NCBI RefSeq assembly: GCF_001701025.1 | Contig: NZ_CP016793.1 | Location: 6,014,001 to 6,078,000, forward strand | Origin: Lentzea guizhouensis | GTDB lineage: Bacteria; Actinomycetota; Actinomycetes; Mycobacteriales; Pseudonocardiaceae | Direction: 5' to 3' | Length of the DNA: 64,000 bases | Part shown: positions 55,296 to 63,749 of the stretch, one piece after another | Position numbering within the stretch: position 1 is the stretch's first letter | How the letters are laid out: every line of letters begins with the position of its first letter | The notes under the pieces: generated by a model | Told to the model about the DNA's origin: nothing | Database searches by the model: none | What the model saw: the letters and a program-made list of their open reading frames with translations, nothing else | Position numbers and translations under genes: made by a program

Positions 55296-55551
55296 GTCCC
55301 TACCGTCGTCGCGTCGTCGCGGCCCGTTACCCCGCGCTGGCGCCGGGTGTTGGGTCACCTGAAAGGGTGAAGTGCGCGGGTGTGCCGATCCGGTGCCGTC
55401 GCCGGTGCGGATGTCGGGTGTGTGGATCCGCCAGATGCGGTTCAGCCGGCTCGGGACGGCGCCACGCGGTGCCCCCCGTGCGTCCGGAATCCTCGGCGCA
55501 CGGGGGGACGTCACCACCAATCCGCTGAGCAGCCCGCTCCGAACCACTCGT

Positions 55552-57054
55552 GTGAAGGCAACCCGAACCGTCCTCATCGGACTGGTGTCGGTGGCCGCGG
55601 CACTCGCCGCCGGTCACCTCGTCGCCGCGCTGGTCAACCCGCTGGCCTCGCCGTTCCTCGCGGTCGGCAACACCGCCATCGACCTGACCCCGCACCCGGT
55701 CAAGGACTTCGCGATCCGCACCTTCGGCGAGAACGACAAGCTGGTGCTGCTGGCCGGCATGGCGGTCGTGCTCGCCGGCCTCGGTGTGCTGGCCGGCCTC
55801 CTGTCGAGGAGGAGTCCCTGGCCGGGCATGGCGCTCGCCGCGCTCCTGGGACTGCTCGGGGTCGCGGCAGTGCTCGCGAGGCCGACCACGACCGCATGGG
55901 CGGTGATCGCGCCACTGGCGAGCCTCCTCGTCGGCGTGGCGGCGTTCCGCTGGCTGTGGTCGCAGGCACCGGTCGAAGTGCCAGGCAGGAGGAGGTTCCT
56001 GGTCTCGACCGCGGCGATCGCGGCCGGGGCAGGGGTGGCGGCGGTGGGCGGGCAGCTGCTCGCCGGGCGGGTGGACGTCGAGGCCTCCCGGCGGGGCATC
56101 CGGTTGCAGCCGCAGGAGACCGCGCCGGAGATCCCGGTCAACGCCGACTTCGCCCGCGAGGGCACGCCGACGTTCATGACGCGCAACGAGAACTTCTACC
56201 GCATCGACACCGCGCTCAGCGTGCCGAGGTTGCGGGCGGAGGACTGGCGGTTGCGCATCCACGGCATGGTGGACAACGAGATGGTGCTGACCTACGACGA
56301 CCTGCTCCGCAGGCCGTTGGTGGAGAAGACCATCACGCTGGTGTGCGTGTCGAACGAGGTCGGCGGGCCGTACATCTCCACGTCGAACTTCATCGGCGTG
56401 TCCCTGCCGGACCTGTTGCGGGAGGCGGGTGTGCGGGAGGGCTCCGACCAGCTCGCCACGCGCAGTGCGGACGGGTGGACGTGCGGCACGCCGGTCGCGT
56501 CGATCATGGCGCCGGACTCGAACGCGTTGCTGGCCATCGGGATGAACGGCGAGCCGTTGCCGCTGGAGCACGGTTTCCCGGTGCGCATGGTGGTTCCCGG
56601 GCTCTACGGGTACGTGTCGGCGACGAAGTGGCTGGTGGACGCGGAGCTCACGACGTTCGACGCGTTCGACCCGTACTGGGCGCAGCGCGGGTGGGGGAAG
56701 AAGGCCCCGGTCAAGACCATGTCGAGGGTGGACCGGCCGAAGCCCTTCGAACGGGTGCCGCCCGGCAAGTTCGTCGCCGCCGGCATCGCCTGGGCGCAGC
56801 ACACCGGCGTCGACCGCGTCGAGGTGCGGGTCGACGGCGGGCCGTGGCAGCAGGCGACGCTCAGCACGGAGGTCAACATCGACACCTGGCGGATGTGGCG
56901 GGTCGAGCTGGATCTCAACGAGGGCAACCACACCGTCGAGTGCCGCGCCACGGACCGCAAGGGCTACACGCAGACCGCCGACCGCGCCGCCCCCGTCCCG
57001 GACGGCGCCACCGGCATTCACGCGATCGTGTTCACCGCCGTGAAGAACCCCTGA
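55552..57054 (+). CDS. Membrane-anchored molybdopterin-dependent oxidoreductase (sulfite oxidase fold)
   Basis: About 500 residues from GTG 55552. Four N-terminal membrane segments (VLIGLVSVAAALAAGHLVAALV and following) precede GRRRFLVSTAAIAAGAGVAAVGG, a Tat-like or membrane-linked segment. The molybdopterin domain has LRIHGMVDNEMVLTYDDLLRRP and LVCVSNEVGGPYISTSNFIGVSL, with the Mo-ligand Cys region. A C-terminal dimerisation domain includes RVEVRVDGGPWQQATL and NHTVECRATDRKGYTQT. The substrate could be sulfite or oxidised protein/sulfoxide. Upstream in-frame starts (55372, 55411, 55432) exist but add an atypical tail. It overlaps the convergent SRPBCC gene by 23 bases. Confidence 0.85.
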   Translation: MKATRTVLIGLVSVAAALAAGHLVAALVNPLASPFLAVGNTAIDLTPHPVKDFAIRTFGENDKLVLLAGMAVVLAGLGVLAGLLSRRSPWPGMALAALLGLLGVAAVLARPTTTAWAVIAPLASLLVGVAAFRWLWSQAPVEVPGRRRFLVSTAAIAAGAGVAAVGGQLLAGRVDVEASRRGIRLQPQETAPEIPVNADFAREGTPTFMTRNENFYRIDTALSVPRLRAEDWRLRIHGMVDNEMVLTYDDLLRRPLVEKTITLVCVSNEVGGPYISTSNFIGVSLPDLLREAGVREGSDQLATRSADGWTCGTPVASIMAPDSNALLAIGMNGEPLPLEHGFPVRMVVPGLYGYVSATKWLVDAELTTFDAFDPYWAQRGWGKKAPVKTMSRVDRPKPFERVPPGKFVAAGIAWAQHTGVDRVEVRVDGGPWQQATLSTEVNIDTWRMWRVELDLNEGNHTVECRATDRKGYTQTADRAAPVPDGATGIHAIVFTAVKNP

Positions 57055-57523
57055 CCGCGATCCACTCGGCGAGCGAGGTGAGCGTGGCCTCGGCGCTCGC
57101 GGCCATGTAGTCGCGCAACGCGGTCACCTCCGCCGCGTCACCGCCGAGCACCGGGTCCATGCGCAGCAGCCGCCACGACTGCTCCGCCACGCACCCGCGG
57201 CCGTGCGGGTGGAACGTCCAGCTCCACTCGACGATCCCGTCGTCGGCGCCACCGACGACGAACGCGAACGCGGCACCCGGCTCGGCGCGGACCACCTGCG
57301 AACGGGAGACCCACTCCTTCTCACCCCTGCGGTTGCGACCGCTGAACCACGCACCCACCACCGGCCCGGAATCCTCGTCGAACGCGACGTCGCTCGCGTT
57401 GGGACTCCACCGGCTGATCGACGACACGTCGCTGACCAGCCGGTAGACCTCCAACGGGCTCGCGTCGACCCACGCGCGGCGGGTGAACTGGAAATCGGCC
57501 GGGTCGAGCGTCAGAACGTTCAC
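57032..57523 (-). CDS. SRPBCC (polyketide cyclase-like) protein
   Basis: 163 residues from GTG 57523, preceded by a near-perfect AAGGAGG ribosome site. The sequence FTRRAWVDASPLEVYRLVSDVSSISRWSPNASDVAF and the middle VGAWFSGRNRRGEKEWVSRSQVVRAEPGAAFAF are typical of START-like ligand-binding proteins. Function unknown. It is divergent from an MmyB-like regulator. Confidence 0.82.
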   Translation of the reverse strand: MNVLTLDPADFQFTRRAWVDASPLEVYRLVSDVSSISRWSPNASDVAFDEDSGPVVGAWFSGRNRRGEKEWVSRSQVVRAEPGAAFAFVVGGADDGIVEWSWTFHPHGRGCVAEQSWRLLRMDPVLGGDAAEVTALRDYMAASAEATLTSLAEWIAVRGSSRR

Positions 57524-57651
57524 GGGGAACCTCCTTGTCAGATCGTTCAGCACCCAGCGAAGCGATAGACCGGACACCCGCACCACGCCCGGCTCTGCGT
57601 ATCCCCGGCCGGGACACGCTCCACACCCGGATCCGGCACATACTCGGACCC

Positions 57652-58515
57652 ATGACACGGCTCGGGGACTTCCTGCGGACGCGGCGCTCCCAGCTGCGGC
57701 CCGAGGACGTCGGCGTCCAGACCTATGACGACCGGCGCCGCGTGCCCGGCCTGCGCCGCGACGAGCTGGCACGCCTGGCCGGGGTGAGCAGCTCCTACTA
57801 CACCCGGCTGGAACAGGGCCACTCGTCCAGCGCGTCACCCGAGGTCCTGGACGCGCTCGCCACGGCCCTGCAGCTCGACGACGCCGAACGCCGCCACCTG
57901 CACGCACTGGCCAAGCCGGCGAGGCAGGTCACACCACGCCGACCAGCCCCGGAACACGTCTCCGAGCCCACCGCGCAACTGCTGGACGCGCTCGCCGACG
58001 TCCCCGCGATCGTCCTGGGCCGCCGCAGCGACGTGCTGGCGTGGAACCGGCTGGGACACGCGTTGTTCGCCGGACACCTGGACTTCACGGCCGTGCGGCA
58101 GGCCCGGCGCCCGAACATGGCCCGGCTGGTGTTCCTCGACCCGCACACCCGCGAGCTCTACGCGGACTGGACGGGCAAGGCCAGGGCGGTCGTGGGCAAC
58201 CTGCGCCTCATGACCGGGCAGCACCCCGACGACGCCCACCTGCACGAGCTGGTCGGGGAGCTGAGCGCGAAGAGCGACGAGTTCGCCTCGATGTGGGCCG
58301 ACCACCGCGTGAAGGTCTGCGACACGGCCGGCTACGAGATGCGGCACCCGCTGGTCGGTTCGCTGACGGTCGTCCAGCAAACCCTGAGCAACGGGACCGG
58401 CCCGCACGTCGTGGTCGCCACCGCACCCGCCGGTTCGCCCTCGCACACCGCGCTGAGCCTGCTCGCCCAGGCCATCCCCCCGGCCGGGGTCAGCGCGACT
58501 CCAGCACGCAGGTAG
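57652..58515 (+). CDS. XRE-family regulator with MmyB-like C-terminal domain
   Basis: A 287-residue protein. The HTH (TRLGDFLRTRRSQLRPEDVG...RVPGLRRDELARLAGVSSSYYTRLEQG) is followed by an MmyB-like ligand-binding domain (DVLAWNRLGHALFAGHLD...LVFLDPHTRELYADW). These often control a divergent neighbour, here the SRPBCC gene. CATACT at 57639-57644 ends seven bases before the ATG, so the mRNA is probably leaderless. Its 3' end overlaps the patatin gene by 26 bases. Confidence 0.88.
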   Translation: MTRLGDFLRTRRSQLRPEDVGVQTYDDRRRVPGLRRDELARLAGVSSSYYTRLEQGHSSSASPEVLDALATALQLDDAERRHLHALAKPARQVTPRRPAPEHVSEPTAQLLDALADVPAIVLGRRSDVLAWNRLGHALFAGHLDFTAVRQARRPNMARLVFLDPHTRELYADWTGKARAVVGNLRLMTGQHPDDAHLHELVGELSAKSDEFASMWADHRVKVCDTAGYEMRHPLVGSLTVVQQTLSNGTGPHVVVATAPAGSPSHTALSLLAQAIPPAGVSATPARR

Positions 58516-59425
58516 CCAGGGCGTTCACCGCCACCCGCGTGCCCGTCTCGACCACGGCCCGCAGCACCTCGGGACGGCGTTCGGTGCGCCCGACCTGCAG
58601 GCTGCCGAGCGGCGGGCGGATCTGCAGGCACGCGGGGTGCGAGGCGAGCAGGTCCTCCTCCTCGATCCTGCCTTCCCTGCGCCGCAACCAGGCCTCGACG
58701 ACACCCGGCGCGTGCCGGGCGATCCAGCGCGACAGCACGAGCCGTTCGCCGCGTGACGGCGACATCGGGACCTCGTCGCTGCGCACGGTCCGCAGCACGA
58801 CCAGGTGCGTGGCCTGCTGGGCGAGCGCCGACCGCACCGGCACCATCTCGCTCATCCCCGCGTCGACGTACGGCCGCCCGTCGATCATCACCGGCGGCCC
58901 GGCGAGCAGCGGCATCGCGGTCGACGCCCGCAGCGCGGCCTGCAGGCTCGGCACGTCGTGAATCCGCCCGTGCAGGTCGGCGGACTCGCCGGTGAGCGCG
59001 TCCGTGGCCATCGGGTGGAACTCGACCGGGTTGTCCAGGATGTCCTGGAACCCCATCGGGTGGACCTGTGTGTAGATGGTGTGCACGAGGTGCTGGGTGT
59101 CCACGACGGGCAACCGGCGCAGCGCGCGCATCGGGTTGATGGTCGTCCGCATGACGGCGGGGTCCCACCACGCGTGCTTGGTGCTGTCCGCCCGCCCGCA
59201 CAACAGCCACGCGGCGTTCAACGAGCCCGCCGAGCTGCCGTAGACCGCGTCGAACATCGGCAGCAGCCCGAGCTGTTCGATCGCGACGGTCATGCCGCTC
59301 GAGTAGGCCCCGCGCGAGCTGCCGCCTTCGACCAGCAGCACCAGGCGGGCGTCGTCGCTGCGGTTGCCCGGCGTGCTGTGCTGCCGCTTGCGCTCACGCA
59401 GCAGGTCGAGAACTGCGTCGGTCAC
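58490..59425 (-). CDS. Patatin-like phospholipase
   Basis: A 311-residue enzyme with oxyanion-hole motif GGSSRGAYSSG, nucleophile elbow GSSAG and the dyad Asp in YVDAGMSE. Patatin-like enzymes are Ser/Asp lipid acyl hydrolases. It starts at GTG 59425, only three bases after the stop of the PAS-PP2C phosphatase, so the two form an operon. No signal peptide is seen. Confidence 0.9.
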   Translation of the reverse strand: MTDAVLDLLRERKRQHSTPGNRSDDARLVLLVEGGSSRGAYSSGMTVAIEQLGLLPMFDAVYGSSAGSLNAAWLLCGRADSTKHAWWDPAVMRTTINPMRALRRLPVVDTQHLVHTIYTQVHPMGFQDILDNPVEFHPMATDALTGESADLHGRIHDVPSLQAALRASTAMPLLAGPPVMIDGRPYVDAGMSEMVPVRSALAQQATHLVVLRTVRSDEVPMSPSRGERLVLSRWIARHAPGVVEAWLRRREGRIEEEDLLASHPACLQIRPPLGSLQVGRTERRPEVLRAVVETGTRVAVNALATCVLESR

Positions 59426-59428
59426 CTG

Positions 59429-61027
59429 TCACCTCACTTCGTCCTGCCCCTGATCGTGCCACTGCCGTGCCCGGTGGCAGGTGCTGGCCGCACCGGTCCG
59501 GCGCAGCGCGAGCACGCAGATGTCGTCGCGGCCGGACTCGGGACCGACGGCCCTGATCACCGACGGGACGAGGTCGCCGAGACGATCGGGCAGGTGGGGT
59601 GACGTGACCGCCCGGCACAGCTTCTCCACACCCGCGTCGATGTCGATGCCGCCGTCGCAGTGCTCCACCAGTCCGTCGGTGTAGCAGAGCAGCAGGTCGT
59701 CCGGCTGCAACGAGGTCTCGAACGAGAGGTAGCGGGCGTCGCGGCTGACGCCCGTGATCACCCCGTGCCGGTGCGGCATCAGGCGTGCGGCACCGTCACG
59801 GACCAGGAGCGGGTGAGGATGGCCGGCGTTGGCGTAGCGAAAAGACCCGTTCCACGGGGTGTAGACGCCGTAGAACACGGTCGTCATGGACAGGTCGTCG
59901 GACAGGCACACGAGCCGGTTCAGCTTGCCCAGCACCCGGTCGGGCAGCGGGTCGTGCACCGCGTACGCGCGGATGGCGCTGCGGATCCTGCCCATCGTCA
60001 CCGCGGCTTCCAGGTCGTGCCCCACCACGTCACCGACCGCGACCGCGAGCCTGCCGTCCGGCAGGGTGAACGCGTCGTAGAAGTCGCCGCCGACCCCGGC
60101 CACGCCGTCCGCCGGCTGGTAGCCCGCGGCCAGTTCGACGCCGGCGACCTGGGGCATGGCCGGTGGCAGCATGGCCCGCTGCAGCCGCAGCACGACCCGC
60201 CGTTCGTCCTCGAGCTGCGACTGCACGGCGTTCGCCCGAACCACCGCGGCGCGCGCATCGGCCTCGGCGGCCCGGCGCGCCGTGCGGTCGACGTACATGC
60301 CGCGCAGCGCGACCACCGAGCCCGTGTCGTCCGTGACGGTCTCGCCGATCGACGCGACCACGGCCATCCGGCCGTCGGGCCGGCAGAGCCTGAACTCGAC
60401 CTCCGTCGCCGGCGTGTTCGTCCTGAGCGCCTCGAAGTGCGCCCGGACCACCTCGCGGTCGTCGTCGTGCACGAGGTCGAGCACGTCCTGCAGGTTCTCC
60501 GGCGACCGGCTCACCCCGGCGATCCGGCAGAGGTTCGCCGACCACGTGACCGTCCCGCCGCGCAGGTCGAGCTCCCACGACCCGGTACCGCCGGCCTGCT
60601 GTGCCCGGTCCAGCCGGTCGGTCCACCACGCCTGCAGCCGCAGGCCTTCGAGCTCGGCGCTCGCGTGCGTCCTCGTCAGGTCCTGCACGGTCACCACGGC
60701 CGCGACGACCTCGTCATCGTTGTCGCACAACGGAAACCGGTTGAGCAGGAGGTGCTTGGTGGTGTTGTCCGCCTGGACGCGCGTCTCGACGTCGCGGTGC
60801 ACGGTGCCGGTGCGCAGCACCTCGGCGATGCCGGGCTTGACCGCGGCCAGGTGGCCGGGCGGGAGGAGCTCGTCCACGGTGCGCCCGGTGTGGTCGTACG
60901 GCGGGAGGTCGTGCACGGTGGCGAACGCCGTGTTGGCGTAGAGGACCCGCATCCGCCTGTCGAACACCGCGAAGCCCACCGGCGCACCGTCGAGGAAGGC
61001 CGACTGCCTCATGTTCGTGATCCACAT
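59429..61027 (-). CDS. PAS-PAS-SpoIIE (PP2C-type) phosphatase
   Basis: A 532-residue protein. Two PAS domains (about 10-120, FLDGAPVGFAVFDRRMRVLYANTAF; about 140-255, GSWELDLRGGTVTWSANLCRIAGVS) precede a SpoIIE phosphatase domain (about 290-515) with LQRAMLPPAMPQVAGVELAAGYQPADGVAGVGGDFYDAF, AVGDVVGHDLEAA and GRDDICVLAL, the Asp residues of which bind Mn. Such proteins dephosphorylate anti-sigma-factor antagonists in response to a sensed signal. No partner anti-sigma gene is in the window. Confidence 0.9.
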   Translation of the reverse strand: MWITNMRQSAFLDGAPVGFAVFDRRMRVLYANTAFATVHDLPPYDHTGRTVDELLPPGHLAAVKPGIAEVLRTGTVHRDVETRVQADNTTKHLLLNRFPLCDNDDEVVAAVVTVQDLTRTHASAELEGLRLQAWWTDRLDRAQQAGGTGSWELDLRGGTVTWSANLCRIAGVSRSPENLQDVLDLVHDDDREVVRAHFEALRTNTPATEVEFRLCRPDGRMAVVASIGETVTDDTGSVVALRGMYVDRTARRAAEADARAAVVRANAVQSQLEDERRVVLRLQRAMLPPAMPQVAGVELAAGYQPADGVAGVGGDFYDAFTLPDGRLAVAVGDVVGHDLEAAVTMGRIRSAIRAYAVHDPLPDRVLGKLNRLVCLSDDLSMTTVFYGVYTPWNGSFRYANAGHPHPLLVRDGAARLMPHRHGVITGVSRDARYLSFETSLQPDDLLLCYTDGLVEHCDGGIDIDAGVEKLCRAVTSPHLPDRLGDLVPSVIRAVGPESGRDDICVLALRRTGAASTCHRARQWHDQGQDEVR

Positions 61028-61215
61028 CGTCAGTCGTTCCTCCCTGCTTCACCACACAGGTCCGAGCTCCAAGTCCTCGTCGTCCAGTGCTTCCGGACTC
61101 GTGCATACCCTGTTCGGTGCAAGGAAAAACATCGTCGGCACGGGTGGGTGACGAGGCGTTCCCGTCCGAGGCGCGCCGTCACCGCCGGCGAGCCGAGCTG
61201 AAGGCGAGCGCGGGC

Positions 61216-61247
61216 GTGCCGCCGAGGCCGGGTGACCTCGGCGGCAC
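61216..61247. terminator. Hairpin terminator
   Basis: GTGCCGCCGAGG (61216-61227) pairs perfectly with CCTCGGCGGCAC (61236-61247) around an eight-base loop. It lies 41 bases after the stop of the phosphoesterase gene and upstream of the PP2C gene, so it probably ends the former's transcript. Confidence 0.7.
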
Positions 61248-61287
61248 GGGATCAGCCGCCCTTGCGGCAACACGATCGGGGTGCTCG

Positions 61288-63096
61288 TCAGCCGCGGGTC
61301 AGGAACTGGTTCGGGCGCAGCGCACGGGCCACGATCCGGGTGTCGCCGATCGAGCCGTAGAACCCGTGCCCGTAGCGCAGGTTGAACTGGGTCGCGCCGA
61401 TCACGAACGGCTTGCCCTGCGTCGTGATGCCCCGCGACTCCTCCGAGGCGTTGCGGGCGATCTTGGCGCCGTCGACGTACATCGTGGTCCGCCGGCCGTC
61501 GTTGACCACCGCGACGTGCGTCCAGCGGCCGACCGGGATCGCGTGGCTCCACGAGGTGGGGTCGGCGTCGCCGGGCACCGGGTAGACGACGAACTGCAGG
61601 AAGCGCTCGCCGGACAGGTTCAGGCTGCAGGTCGGCTCGTCGTCGGACCAGCCGCTGTGCTTGCCCGCGTCACCGGCGCGGCCCTCCCAGCTCAGGATGC
61701 CCATGAACGCGTGGTCGCCCTCGAACGGGCTGGGCAGCTTGAGGAACGTCTCGATGGTGTAGCCGGACTCGAACTTCGCGCTGTTGAGCGGCGCGGTGGG
61801 GGAGGTGCGCAGGATCGTGGCGCGGTCGGGGTTCTTGCCACCGGCGAACGACAGGCTGGCGTGCGCGGGCTGGGCGTCGTGGTGGTCGCGCGACCAGGTC
61901 AGCACGTTGGTGCCGTTCGGCAGGTGCACGGTGAGGTCGTTGCCGTTGCCCGTCAGGTCGCGCGCGACGGTTCCCGCCGGCACCGTGCCCTCGGCCGCCG
62001 ACGGCAGGCCCTCGGTGTCGAACCGCCAGTACGCCACCGTGTCCTTGACCAGCACGGCACGGGCCGGGCGCGGGGCGGGCAGCACGGGCGGGGCGAACCC
62101 GGCGAAGCGGGCGCGGAAGTCGATCTCGACGGTGAACCTGTCGGTCTCGCCGCTGAGCTCCGCGGTCTCGGCCTCCGGCAGGGTGTCGCGGCGGTTGAGC
62201 AGCCACGGCGAGAACGTCTCGACGTCGATCACGTTGCGCTGCAGGTCGAACGAGTAGAACCGCACCATGCCGGCGCCGCCGTAGTAGCGCTCCTGGTAGT
62301 TCGTGATGTGCAGGTGCACGGGGTTGCCGTGGTCGTTGGTGAGCGTCGTGCGGCCCGACGGCCAGTAGTGGCCGTTGAGCGTCAGGAAGATCTGGTCGTT
62401 GCGGCGGATCAGGTTGTCCCACAGGTACTGCCCGTTCGGCGACAGCGCCGCCTGCGGGCTGCCGGCCACGAGGTCGTGCGTGGTCAGGATCGTCGGCAGC
62501 GTCCGGTGCTGGTCGAGGACTCCCTGCACCCACTTGAGGCCGTTGGCCGACACGCGCCAGTCGAGCGCGAGCAGCAGCCACCTGCGGCCGCCCGCGTCGA
62601 TCACGTGGTAGCTGTTGTAGCCGTCGGGTGCGAACCCGCCGAACGTCTTCATCCGCGCGAACCGCTGCGGCCCGAACGTCCGCGAGTACGGCGTGGGCCC
62701 GCGCTGGTCGTCGCCGCGCACGTCGTGGTTGCCCGCCAGCACGCTGTAGGGCAGCTGGGTGCCGATGGAGTCGAACACCTGGTCGGCGAGCTGCATCTCC
62801 TTCTCGGTGCCGTGCTCGGTGACGTCACCCAGGTGTGCCATGAACACGATGTTCGCCTCACGCCTGCGCCGCACCAACGACTTCAGCGTCTCGCGCACCG
62901 GCGTCGGGTCCGAGCCGCCCTCGTCGAGCAGGTACTGCGTGTCCGGCAGGACCGCGAGGGTGAACCGGGAGTCGGTGCTGCCGGAGGGCGTCGCGGAGGC
63001 CGTACCCGAGCCCTGGCCGAGCAGCACGCCCGCCGCCGGTGCCGCGAAGGCGGCCTGCAGCAACGTGCGACGCCCGATCTCCGACTGTTCCGCCAT
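61288..63096 (-). CDS. Secreted metallophosphoesterase with LamG-like domain
   Basis: 602 residues from ATG 63096. A Tat-type signal (IGRRTLLQAAFAAPAAGVLLG) is followed by a calcineurin-like domain with LAVLPDTQY, AHLGDVTEHG, VLAGNHDVRG, LTTHDLV and LTLNGHYW. The C-terminal about 220 residues form a concanavalin/LamG fold (VAYWRFDTEG, ETFLKLPSPFEGDHAFMGILSWEG, WTHVAVVNDGRRTTMYVDG). It probably acts on extracellular phosphoesters or glycan-linked phosphates. A LacI-type palindrome lies 107 bases upstream. Confidence 0.88.
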   Translation of the reverse strand: MAEQSEIGRRTLLQAAFAAPAAGVLLGQGSGTASATPSGSTDSRFTLAVLPDTQYLLDEGGSDPTPVRETLKSLVRRRREANIVFMAHLGDVTEHGTEKEMQLADQVFDSIGTQLPYSVLAGNHDVRGDDQRGPTPYSRTFGPQRFARMKTFGGFAPDGYNSYHVIDAGGRRWLLLALDWRVSANGLKWVQGVLDQHRTLPTILTTHDLVAGSPQAALSPNGQYLWDNLIRRNDQIFLTLNGHYWPSGRTTLTNDHGNPVHLHITNYQERYYGGAGMVRFYSFDLQRNVIDVETFSPWLLNRRDTLPEAETAELSGETDRFTVEIDFRARFAGFAPPVLPAPRPARAVLVKDTVAYWRFDTEGLPSAAEGTVPAGTVARDLTGNGNDLTVHLPNGTNVLTWSRDHHDAQPAHASLSFAGGKNPDRATILRTSPTAPLNSAKFESGYTIETFLKLPSPFEGDHAFMGILSWEGRAGDAGKHSGWSDDEPTCSLNLSGERFLQFVVYPVPGDADPTSWSHAIPVGRWTHVAVVNDGRRTTMYVDGAKIARNASEESRGITTQGKPFVIGATQFNLRYGHGFYGSIGDTRIVARALRPNQFLTRG

Positions 63097-63202
63097 GTCG
63101 CCGCCCTCGTTCGACTCCGGTGAGGGCGCCAGCATGTCCAACCGGGACGGTCGGGACGTTGACGATCGGCGGAACAACGTCCGCACTCTCGTTGAACGTT
63201 GT

Positions 63203-63214
63203 GAGAGCGCTCTC
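63203..63214. promoter_or_regulatory. LacI-type palindrome upstream of the secreted phosphoesterase
   Basis: GAGAGCGCTCTC, a perfect 12-base palindrome with TGT/GTG around it, matching the general NGAGAGCGCTCTCN form of actinobacterial LacI operators. It lies in the promoter region of the gene starting at 63096. Confidence 0.5.
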
Positions 63215-63225
63215 GTGTTTTTCGG

Positions 63226-63696
63226 TCAGGATCCGGCGCGGACGAGTCCCTCCACAGCGGCCACGACGGCCGCTTTCCGGTCACCGGGCTCGGTCTCCAG
63301 CGCCTTGAGCGACCAGGAGGCGGTGTCCCAGCTGATCACCAGTGCGACGACCATGGCCAGCAGGTCGACCGCGGGGATGTCGGCCCGGACCTCGCCCGCC
63401 TGCTGGGCCTGCTCGATCGCGGTGACGTTGCGCCGGTACTCCTCGACCTCGGCGTCGACCGGCTGCTGGCGTTCCAGCCCTGCCCACAGGTACAGCCGGC
63501 GCACGTGCGGGCGTTCCTCCAGCCGGTCGAACAACGCGCTGGCGTAGCGGGGGAGGTCGCTCGCGTCGACCGCGACCGCCTGCGCCAGCTCGGCCATGCA
63601 GTCGCCCACGACGCGGTCGAAGAGCTCCTCCTTGGCGCCGAAGTGCATGTAGATGGACCGCTTGTTGGCCGCGGCCTGCTCGGCGATGCGGTCCAC
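63226..63696 (-). pseudogene. TetR-family regulator lacking its N-terminal codons
   Basis: The readable frame from GTG 63696 gives VDRIAEQAAANKRSIYMHFGAKEELFDRVVG, the second half of a TetR HTH, and a ligand domain. The same frame continues upstream as LLKAAIDEFATHGLAGAR, the first HTH helix, to 63750. It then meets an in-frame TGA (63763-63765) without an ATG or GTG. The normal start and about ten residues are missing. The loss coincides with the loss of the start of the divergent SDR gene, so one deletion probably removed both. Confidence 0.75.
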
Positions 63697-63749
63697 GCGC
63701 GCCCCCGCGAGGCCGTGGGTGGCGAACTCGTCGATGGCGGCCTTCAGGA

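Noticed and set aside
61087..63123. A 678-codon plus-strand open frame opposite the secreted phosphoesterase
   Set aside because: Shadow frame; the minus strand carries a Tat signal, metallophosphoesterase motifs and a LamG domain.
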